In this document: in pieces, positions 22,569 to 31,383 of the stretch
How the letters are laid out: the number at the start of each line of letters is the position of its first letter
Position numbering within the stretch: position 1 is the first letter of the stretch
Assembly (NCBI GenBank): GCA_001566295.1
Contig: KQ964259.1
Coordinates: forward strand, 434,001-498,000
Direction: 5' to 3'
Origin: Microdochium bolleyi
Lineage: Eukaryota; Ascomycota; Sordariomycetes; Xylariales; Microdochiaceae
DNA length: 64,000 nt
Notes under the pieces: model-generated
Told to the model about the DNA's origin: nothing
Database searches by the model: none
The model's input: the letters and a program-made list of their open reading frames with translations, nothing else
Position numbers and translations under genes: made by a program

Positions 22569-23105
22569 TGTGTTTGTATGAGGGCTGCGTGAAGCACTCA
22601 ATGGCGGAAGATGGAGCTTGAGCGTGCAAAGTGCTTGGAGATGACGCTTCAAGACTGTCCGCTAGGGCGAATCTGGACTAGCCCAATTGGCCAATGGGAG
22701 GCGGCCAGGGACCTGTACTCTCCATTCTCTGTGCCCGGCAAGCCTCCCTTGGGAGGTTGCATGAAGACCAGTGTCTGCGTGAACGAGCGAAATATGAAGT
22801 AGATGCTCAGCTTGCTTGAATCGATTGGGAGTTCTCTACAGCAAGACACAGCCTCGAAATGAGCGGTCCTACCTGGGTTGACTTGGAGCACAGCCCCCGA
22901 AGCTCAGACGTGGTTGTCCTGCGACAAGGCCAGCAGGCGGAAGCCCGGGTCGTCTCCACTCCGGAGCTCGCATCCCTGCCGGTCGCGGGCTCGCCATTGT
23001 CCTTTTCTCGACCTCCCTGCACCTACCGTGCTACTGCCTGAGCTACATCATCGCACCTTCCAACAGCATCTCCAAACAGCTGTACAGATACCCCACCTCG
23101 CCAAC
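22569..23105. other. Divergent promoter region
   Basis: 537 bp between the mitochondrial-protein and YRA1 start codons. A pyrimidine-rich leader precedes 23106. Nothing else is seen. Confidence 0.45.
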
Positions 23106-24654
23106 ATGGATCGCAGCCTGGACGAAATCGTTGCCGAGTCGCAGGTGAGTCAATGGCACCCATAAAACCTGCGGTCGCGGCACGACTCTGGATCCACGAG
23201 CGGAAACTGACTACCATCTTACAGCACGACCGACGAGGCCCGCGACGCGGTGGCGGCGGAGGCGGCGGTGGCCGAGACCGTGCTCCTCGCGCACCACGCA
23301 ACAGAGAGCGCGATGCCTACCCCCGCGACGGCGTTAGAAAGGTAGAGCGTCCCTCCGGCTCCCAGTTCCGGCAAGCCTGCAGCCTACGTAAATGTACTGA
23401 CCAGCCCTCACGCATCTGCAGGTGGATCTCTCTTCTTCCCTCTGAACGACTTCAGCGAGCGCTTCAGCAGCACACGACGCCCCGAGGAGCAAGCTTTCTG
23501 TCGAAACGATCATCGCCGAAGTGCGAGCGACCCCAGCTAACCTCGCAACCTGTTCGCCCATAGTCAACCCGCGACGACTCCAGGGATCTCAATTCGTATG
23601 CGATCCTCCACTCTATGCGAGAATATCAAGCACACAGCCGCTGACATGCCGTATAGGGACTGGGTCCACGATAAGTTCGACGACTCACACTGTACGAATG
23701 CCTCCGAAATAGGGAATGATTCGGTTCATCACGGACACTGACTCAAAAGCCACAGCTGCCGATCGTCCGCGGGACTCGAGACGGCGCCGCGATTCGCCCG
23801 GTCGTAGACAGTCAGTTTGATACTCGAATCCATGGACCATAACAAGACATTGACTTGAGCCGCAGCGACAACCGGGACTCGAGGGGATCCAAGATCAGGG
23901 TCGAGAACATCCACTACGAGCTGACCGAGGAAGACCTGGAAGTGAGTGGCTCGTGCCACCCAGAGGAGATGGGATACTTTGCTGACGAGGTTTACAGGGC
24001 CTCTTCACCAAGATTGGGCCGATCCTCAAGCTCGATCTGCTGTACGACCGTGCCGGCCGCTCGGAGGGCGTCGCGTACGTAACCTATGAGCGCCGTGACG
24101 ATGCAGAGGAGTCCATACGCCAGTTTGACGGAGCCAACGCCAAGGGTATGTATTCGTGGGCAGAAGCATGGAAAGCATGAGCGCAACAGCTGACAAATAG
24201 TCTAGGTCAGCCAATCCGCCTAAGCATCGTGGCGGGAGCCCCCAGGCGCAACCCCTTCGACAACGCCCAAATGCCAGGCAGACCGTTGTCCGAGCGCATC
24301 TCACGACCCAGATCGCTGTCCCCCGGCAGAGACGTCGACCGCTACGTTCCCGGTGAAGGCCGCGGCCGCAACTCGCGCAGCCCCCTGCCGCGACGCAGAG
24401 AACGTGGTGGTCGCCGGCCCGGTGCCCGCCGCGAAGGAGGCAATGGCAACGGTGGAGAGGCCAGGGAGCCTCGCGCTCGCGCCGGAGCCAGGCCCAAGAA
24501 GACTCAGGAGGAACTGGACGACGAGATGGCCAACTACTTCAGCGGTGGTGCCAATGGTGCAGAGACCCAGGAGGCTGGTCCTGCGGGCGGTGCCGCTGCT
24601 GGTGCTGCTGCTGCGGCGCCTGCGGGCGATGATATCGACATGAACATTGAGTAG
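23106..24654 (+). CDS. YRA1: mRNA export adaptor YRA1/ALY (REF family)
   Basis: 316 aa in eight exons: 23106-23144, 23225-23341, 23564-23595, 23657-23691, 23756-23810, 23866-23941, 23998-24145 and 24206-24654. All phases agree. REF proteins couple the TREX/UAP56 (Sub2) helicase to the Mex67 export receptor. The N-terminal MDRSLDEIVAESQ matches the UAP56-binding motif, followed by an RGG-type Arg/Gly stretch. The RRM spans about 100-175 (KIRVENIHYELTEEDLE, GLFTKIGPILKLDLLYD, GVAYVTYERRDDAEESI). The C-terminus has a second Arg/Gly-rich stretch and the conserved KKTQEELDDEMANYF UAP56-binding helix, then a Gly/Ala tail. Intron 2 (222 nt) is much longer than the other six. Intron density is the highest in this window. 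Confidence 0.9.
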
Positions 24655-24877
24655 ACTGGTCTTCGGCAATCATGTACGATCGATAAATTTGGAGAATCTA
24701 TGTAGAGCCTGGTTGATGATGAGAAAGCTCGCGAGCAGAGAAAACAAGCACCACGAAGCTGCAAGAGTGCAGCCCAATCTCCGTCCAAGTTGCACAATTC
24801 TATGACCTAGCGTGAACGCAGCATAGCCCACCCATCCCATCTTGTAACACCAAGAAAGAGTCGCGACCGTTTCCACA

Positions 24878-26150
24878 TCAGTCATTCTTCTTCTTTCTCT
24901 TCTCCAGCCCCTCCCCGATCGCCTGCGCTACATCAGCCACATCCAATCCCCTCTTGCGCTTCCCGACCTTTTCCTCGCCCAGCACCGTCTCCTCGGCCAC
25001 ACTCTTGTACAGCTCCGCCACGGCGCCGAAGACATCGTGCCTCCCCGCCGCGAACCCACCTTCCTCCTCGAACGTGCGCGAGATCTCCTCCATCTCGCGC
25101 ACCCAGCGGTACGCCTTGGGCGGCATCCCCGTGAGCCCGCCCGTCACGGACCGCAGGCTCGCCGGGTTGTGCACGGCGAGCTCCGAGGTCAGCTCGTCGA
25201 GCACGCCGAGCCGCGAGGCCGTGGTGAAGGACTGGATCGCGAGCGCCGTGAAGCCCTTGGACAGGCTGGCGAAGCACATCTTCAGCCCCGAGGCGGCGCC
25301 AACGCTCGCGGAGATGTGCCGCGTGTTGAGCACCGTGCCGAGCTTGGAGCCGTAGGTGGGGATCGAGGACAGCGGGTGCGGGCCCGAGAGCGGGATGTTG
25401 GGGAGTTTCCAGGTCTGTTGTGCGCTGCTGCTGCTGCTGCTGCTGGTGCCAGATTCCGCGTCCTTGGATGAGGCTGAGACGAGAGAGGGCGGCCCGCCGA
25501 TGATGCTCCCGTCAATGAACCTCACCACTTCCACCTTCTCCTCCCCCTCCGATGGCCCGGTGGCTGCCCCGCCTCGCCGCCGCGAAGACTCGCTGTTCGC
25601 CTTGTCGAACATCTCGGCGATGCCCTTCACCGTCGATGGTGCCACGGCGTTGAGGTCGGCAAAGTACAGCGGGCCCCTTCCACCACCAGTGGTGCTGGGA
25701 TCCCGCGGGAAGGGCCCCGTGATGGCGGCGTCGATGACGCGCTGCGCCGTGGCGACGGCGTCCCGCGGCGGGACAACCGAGAGGATCACGTCGCATGCCT
25801 CGCACAGGGCCTCGTCCGAGTTCAGGAGCTCGACCTGCGCGGACTTGGCGCGGGCGATGGTGTCCTCACTGCGGAAGAGGGAAAGAGGAGACAGATCGTC
25901 TGTTTAGCAGAGCAATGGCAAGGTGGTTTTGGATTTTAGTCTATGGGGAGGGAAGAAGTCGTCCTTGGGGGGAGATATCTGTAAAAGACGCTGTACAGGT
26001 ATGATTGTAGGTACAAGTCGTGTGTACTTACCTCCGGCCTCTTCCGTTCGTGGCGACCGCGAAGCCGTTGGCGACGAGGAGCTTGGCGATGCCCATGCCC
26101 ATGTCCCCGATGGAGAGGATGCCGATCTTGGCGAGTGTTTGCGCAGCCAT
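24878..26150 (-). CDS. 6-phosphogluconate dehydrogenase-like NAD(P)-binding protein
   Basis: 369 aa from exons 26150-26032 and 25868-24878; intron 25869-26031 (163 nt) has a GTAAGT donor and CGCAG acceptor. The N-terminal Rossmann domain begins IGILSIGDMGMGIAKLLVANG, with the glycine-rich dinucleotide loop, and continues with LCEACDVILSVVPPRDAV and FADLNAVAPSTV, the usual second-strand and serine motifs of beta-hydroxyacid dehydrogenase relatives. The C-terminal helical part (SASVGAASGLKMCFASLSKG to the end) carries the conserved Lys expected in the active site and resembles the DUF1932-type C-terminal domain. A Ser run lies near the middle, encoded by GCT/AGC repeats around 25428-25446. The tail is Lys-rich (KRKKKND). 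The substrate is unknown. Confidence 0.82.
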
Positions 26151-27663
26151 CTTGTGCTATCTATCGCCAGAAATCCAGCGACTTTCTTTTGCGAGAAGTT
26201 GGTTCTTTTGTCAGATGTAGTTTCCTCCAACAGAACCTTGTATTTTGGTGTATTCTCAAGCAAAGAAGCTGCACAGTTAGGTCTGGGGTCATCAGCGGTC
26301 GCTGATTTATAAGCTCCGATGACGGTTGGCGCAACTGCGCATTTGCCTTGCGACTTCGGTGGGGCTCAGTCCGGGGGATCGTCAATCTGGAGAGTTTGAG
26401 GATCCCCCGGGCTTAGGGGTCGTGAAATCGGAGCACGCCCGAGGAAAAGCGAAATCATGGTCTCAATCGCTGTAAATAGAGGAAGGAATTACAATCTTTT
26501 GTCATAGCACTCTCAATATTGCTCTTGTCAGGCCTCCAGGCTTGGCTCCGCGTGTTGTCAACATCGTGCGGGGAAGGACATGTAGTTGCACTTTGCTAAA
26601 CTATTGCATGCATACCCTGTACAATACGCCTCGAGACTGCGCGGCATAAACCCGGGCAAGGTCTGTGAGACATTGCATGAGAGACCCTGGGCCTTTGAAG
26701 CTCGCCGAGTGTGATTTGTGGTCACCATAGCTTGCGCAAGGTTGTGGGAGTGTACGTTGTGGTGAAGTCTCCAACACCAAGCACCAGGCTGCGAGATATG
26801 ACTTGCAAGCATGTGGCCGCAGTTGACAACAACCTCTCCTCTGAGGACAATTGTCCTCTGGGACACCCTCAAGTGGATGCCTGCTCCCGGCGTGGACAAC
26901 TGAGTTACAGTCTAGCTCTAACCACTCGGCTCGTCGTTCTCGCCCTTACGAACAGCCAAGCCATGCCGACGTCACATCCCACGTAGAAGAAGCTGGTGCC
27001 TGGGCATCCCAAGCTGACGACTACGACCAAGACGGCAACCTCCAGCCGATGGTGTCGAGCTGCGGCGGAGTCGTCGACACGGACTCCGCGGCGTGCACTG
27101 GGGAGGTGTCGTAGGGCGGTGCAGCCTGGCAAGCATGGCGGCGTGCTGTGCAAATGTCTCCGAAAAAGTGCTCCCCAGGCTCTGGAGCAGCTCGACGGGA
27201 CAATTTGACGGGTGCGGGCGGGGCCTTGGGGGGCCTTGGGGGGGCCTCGGGGCGCCTTGGGGGCGGAGGCGGCTCAACTCAAACTGCAGATGCGAGCCTA
27301 TGCGAGGCGGCGGCATGCGATGCCGCCGTACGAAGCCCCATGTTGCGAGCCATAAAGAGCTGGCCCACCTTTCCACCTTTCACCTCGTTCTGTAACAGCT
27401 CCGTCACATGCTCCCGTGCATCATCACTTGTCCTAAACTTCTCGCACGTCCCGGCCTGGTGCTCCTTCTCCCTTCTATACCCCTTTCGTGGCCTTCACAT
27501 CTCGTCTCGCCTGGCCCCCATCGCGCATCCTCTGCATCATACTGCTACAGAGTCTTGGCGATTCAAGCCCCGATCCTGCAGATCCCCACAGGCCAGGACC
27601 CTGGTCGAGCCACGAGGCCAGCAGCGACCCAACCGAGACAGCCCCAAAGCACCTGCCGCCAAC
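26151..27663. other. Intergenic, contains G-rich block; P450 promoter
   Basis: 1.5 kb with no supported gene. It contains the guanine-run block at 27216-27272 and a pyrimidine-rich leader from about 27370 to 27540. Confidence 0.45.
27216..27272 (+). repeat. Tandem G-run block (G-quadruplex candidate)
   Basis: At least five runs of four or more G are separated by short CCTT/CCTC-type spacers, with the unit GGGGCCTTG repeated. It lies about 390-450 bp before the P450 start codon. Confidence 0.6.
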
Positions 27664-29419
27664 ATGGAGAGCTTCCCGTGGAAGCCCATCTCCGTCTCGT
27701 CCGCCCTCGCCTCCTTCTTGCTCGTCAAGTACGGCGAGGGCAGCGTCCTCGACCTGGGCGTTGCCGGCACCTTCCTCGCCTCCTGGCTCGCACAGGCCGG
27801 CGTCGTCGTCATATACTCCGTCTTCCTCTACCCAAAGTTCCTCTCGCCCTTGATCGGCCTACCGGAACCCTCAGGAGGCTCCTGGTGGAACGGCCACTTT
27901 GCCACAATCATCAAGGAGCCCAGCGGCAGTCCCCAGAGGAGATGGTAAGCTATTGGCCTCGCTTGGCCACCCCAGCAGCCTCAGACATTTCTCTATTAAC
28001 ACTATTCGCAGGGCCTCTACACTACAGCACGACGGCGTGATCCGCTACTTGGGACCCTTCAACCAGGAACGCCTGCTTGTCGTCGGCCCCAAGGGGTTGT
28101 CTGAGATCCTCGTCACCAAGAGCTACCAGTTTATCAAGCCCCCGAGTGTCCGCGCCTTCCTCGTGCGCCTGCTGGGCAACGGAGTACTCGTGGCCGAAGG
28201 TGACGCCCACAAGGCCCAGCGCAAGAACCTTATGCCCGCCTTCGCCTTCCGGCATATCAAGGACTTGTATCCCGTCTTCTGGCGTAAGAGCAGGGACAGC
28301 GTTCACGCCATCACAGACTTTGTCGACTTGGAATCCTCCAAGGCGGAGGCGGCTGGCCCGCAGAGCGCGAAGCGCACAGCCGTGCTCGAGGTCGGCGACT
28401 GGGGCTCCCGCGCGACGCTCGACATTGTCGGCACCGCCGGCCTTGGTCGTGATTTTGGGTCGCTGCGGGATCCTGACAACGAACTCACGAGGGTGTACGG
28501 CAAGCTGTTCAAGCCCAACAGACAGGCCATGATTCTCGGCGTGATCGGTCTCATCGTGCCGGAATGGATCCTCGTCCGGCTGCCGTTCAAGCGCAACGGT
28601 GATATCCTGCACGCATCCAACTACATCCGCAATGTCTGCCATGATCTGGTGCGTGAGAAGAAGGTCAAGCTGCAGGAGAAGGGCGAGACCGATGTCGACA
28701 TCTTATCCGTGGCTCTTGAATCCGGGGGCTTCACAGACGAGGACCTCGTCGACCAGCTCATGACATTCTTGGCCGCCGGTCACGAGACCACCGCCACCTC
28801 CATGACCTGGGCGCTCTACATGTTGGCCAAGAACCCCGAGATGCAGCAGCGCCTGCGCGACGAAGTCCGCGAGCACCTCCCTTCCATGGATTCTGACCAG
28901 AACGTCACAAGTCTCCAGATCGACCACCTGCCCTACCTCAACGCCTTCTGCAGCGAGGTCCTCCGCTACTGGGCCCCCGTGCCCATGACGCTCCGCCACG
29001 CGGCCGAGGAGACCACCCTGCAGGACATCAAGGTGCCCAAGGGCACGCGCATCATGTTGTGCTCGTGGGCGACCAACTTCGACACGCAGCTGTGGGGCCC
29101 CGACGCCACGCAGTTCAACCCAGAGCGATGGCTGACCAGCGAGTCTGCCACGGCCGAGGAGAAGCAGCGCGCGGCCAGCGGCGGCGCGACCAGCAACTAC
29201 GCCAACATGACCTTCCTCCATGGCCCGCGCAGCTGCATCGGCCAGGCCTTTGCCAAGGCGGAGTTTGCGTGTCTCCTCGCAACGTGGGTCGGAAGGTTCC
29301 AGTTTGACCTGAAGAACGAGGAGGACAGGGACGAGGCCGGCCTCGACATCAAGGGCGGCGCGACTGCGCGGCCGTCCAGGGGCCTGTATGTGCACGCGGC
29401 TGTGGTCGAAGGGTGGTGA
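27664..29419 (+). CDS. Cytochrome P450 monooxygenase
   Basis: 562 aa from exons 27664-27944 and 28012-29419; intron 27945-28011 has a GTAAGC donor and CGCAG acceptor, joining QRRW to ASTLQHDG. Membrane-anchored heme-thiolate monooxygenase. A hydrophobic N-terminal anchor lies at about residues 35-60 (GVVVIYSVFLYP). The I-helix oxygen-binding motif is AGHETTATSMTW, the K-helix ExxR is EVLR, the PERF region is FNPERW, and the heme-binding loop is FLHGPRSCIGQAFA, with Cys at about residue 502 as the fifth iron ligand. All catalytic landmarks are present, so the enzyme looks functional. The neighbours are housekeeping genes, so nothing points to a biosynthetic cluster. Family number and substrate cannot be assigned by eye. 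Confidence 0.93.
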
Positions 29420-29815
29420 TGTGTAGATGGAGGGCCGGTGTTTTTTTTTGTACATATCTTTGGCATTTTTTTGTATAGAAATGCAGAGGTCTCCCCTCAT
29501 TCATTTGCACGTATGTCTGTCGAAAGGCACGATGAGGTTGGTTTTGATGACCGTGACATTGTGCACTCGTAAATGAGAGACTCGTCGCGATGGCATGCGC
29601 ATCTCTTAGGGACTTGTCAAATGTGAGCCACTACATTCAGAAAGACAGGTGACTCCAAGATGCATTCAGGTCAAAGAGTTGATTTCTCAAGATTCGTACG
29701 ATGCAAATGCGGACAGGTGCATTGGATTGATGGACATTTTGCTTGCGTTGCGTCGCCCAGCCGCCAAAAAAAATAAAGACGGGGGCAAAAAAAGGCGTTT
29801 GGTGCTCAGTGAGGC
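29420..29815. other. Intergenic, no gene recognised
   Basis: About 400 bp between the P450 stop and the B box of the U6 gene. It includes T-rich P450 3' UTR sequence near 29440-29475. A run of A on the plus strand (29765-29793) would be T-runs for pol III on the minus strand. Confidence 0.4.
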
Positions 29816-29826
29816 GGGCTCGAACC
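29816..29826 (-). promoter_or_regulatory. Downstream pol III B box of U6
   Basis: Read on the minus strand: GGTTCGAGCCC, a near-perfect B box (GGTTCGANNCC). It lies 20 bp beyond the U6 terminator. Flanking bases do not form a T-arm stem, so this is not a tRNA. Confidence 0.7.
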
Positions 29827-29846
29827 ATGCACCAAAAAAAGTTGAG

Positions 29847-29945
29847 AAAAATGGTTTGCTTCTCTTTGTTGTAGCGTGTCATCCTTAGTGCAGGGGCCAT
29901 GCTAATCTTCTCTGTATCGTTTCAAATTGACTAATGCCCGAAGGC
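29847..29945 (-). ncRNA. U6: U6 spliceosomal snRNA
   Basis: 99 nt on the minus strand. The RNA starts with a short 5' hairpin (GCC-UUCG-GGC at 29945-29936). It contains the invariant ACAGAGA box (29915-29909), which pairs with the 5' splice site, the AGC catalytic triad (29903-29901) and the neighbouring segment that pairs with U4/U2. It ends in TTTTT (29851-29847), the pol III terminator. U6 forms the catalytic metal-binding centre of the spliceosome. A TATA box lies 26-31 bp upstream and a B box just downstream, giving a complete yeast-like U6 promoter. The exact 5' nucleotide is inferred from the hairpin and TATA spacing. Confidence 0.95.
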
Positions 29946-29970
29946 GAAAGGAAGCCCAAGTAATTGGCAC

Positions 29971-29976
29971 TATATA
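29971..29976 (-). promoter_or_regulatory. TATA box of U6
   Basis: TATATA lies 26-31 bp before the inferred 5' end, the spacing used by TFIIIB on TATA-containing U6 genes. Confidence 0.75.
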
Positions 29977-31383
29977 GGCCACACCAGTGCCTTTTCCCCC
30001 CTGGCAAGATGAAAAAAGTGGAGGCGGCATGCGCTTCCAGGCAGGAGTGCATGCCTTTGCTGCGACGAAATTTGTGCGCACAAAATGAAATGGGATGATG
30101 TGCACAATGTGTGCAAGGCGGTGGTGGTGATGCCCCAAGGGCACCACGCCCCTGCCCGAGGCTTGAATGGAAATACAAAACAGTGCATGGGAGATAGGAG
30201 CGTACTTCCCATTCAACGAGAGACACTTTTCTCAATAGCGATAGCTGTTTTCTGTGAATCCAGGAGGCCATCTGGCGTCTGAAGGAGGGACTTTGTCGAG
30301 GGAGGGATTAGCGGAAGTAGACAGACCACCACTCGCAGGAACGCAGTCTGTGTAAGACTGGTCGTCTGTGTAGCCGAAAACACGAGACTAAATTGTCGGA
30401 GTAAATAAACAAATAAATTGAGTCTCGTGGTAGCAATCGAGCGCGACCCAGGCGCAAGCCGCGAAGGCCAGCATTCGTCTTCGGGGAGACTGAGAAAAAG
30501 CGAGGGGGAAGAGGGGAAGAGGGGAAGGAGACACAGCTCGGGTTTGGCGTTGAGGGGTATTTCCTACCCTACTGTAGTTGGAGTGGTGTTCTCTTCGCGG
30601 AGCCGACGATGTCGGAGCAGCTTGGGTGGGTCTGCGTTCACCCGTACATGTGAGGGTACTTGAGTACACGATGCTGGGCGTCTTCGGAGTCGCTGTGATG
30701 TGTAAGTGGGAGACAACTTCAAAAATTCATGCAAAAGGCGGTCTCATACTACCAACCTCGTTGTGTGATCACATAGAATGATCTGGTGGAATCGGGAAAC
30801 CCTTTTAGGATGAAAGTAAACATTTATTCATTTGATTTTTGTCTTTTGCAAATAAAGTATCAGGACTGATACATGTGGCTCAAAGAACGGTGTATCGTAT
30901 ATACAATATGACTGTCATATTGCGCATTCCTTGTCTTCTTGATTGTACCTGTTCTTTTCTTCTTATCGAAAAATACATTTTTATAAGTGTGTTGCCACGA
31001 AGGCCGTTTCGCATCAAACTTTATCCTCATGGAGCATGCATGCGGGTGCGTGGAGAGGAATTTGAACATCGCGAACTTTCGAGCCCTCACTAATATGATA
31101 CCATGATAGTGCCGTTGCGCAGTCATCAAATTCGGGAAGATCATGCTCACATCGGGTTCAGAGCTGCGAAGGCTCAAGGACACAAACCCACAAACTCACG
31201 GGAGAAGAGACCGACACAAGACAGGGCTGGCGAAACGTCCAATACTTGCACGGCAGGCATGTCGATCAGCAGTATCACACGGTTCCCTTCCAGGTCAAGA
31301 GACTAGGACCCTACGAAGAGCTATAGGTCCCATTGCAGCAGAAATTAACAGGATCTGCAAGCTTTCCATGCTCATATCCAGGC
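29977..31383. other. Intergenic, no gene recognised
   Basis: 1.4 kb, becoming AT-rich from about 30780 to 31000. No protein or RNA gene is recognised. Confidence 0.45.

Noticed and set aside
27664..29419. Secondary-metabolite cluster around the P450
   Set aside because: No synthase, transporter or pathway regulator nearby; neighbours are an oxidoreductase-like gene, U6 and housekeeping genes.
29790..29846. tRNA gene around the GGTTCGAGCCC motif
   Set aside because: Bases flanking the T-loop-like motif do not pair as a T-arm, and no A box or acceptor stem is found; it fits a U6 B box instead.
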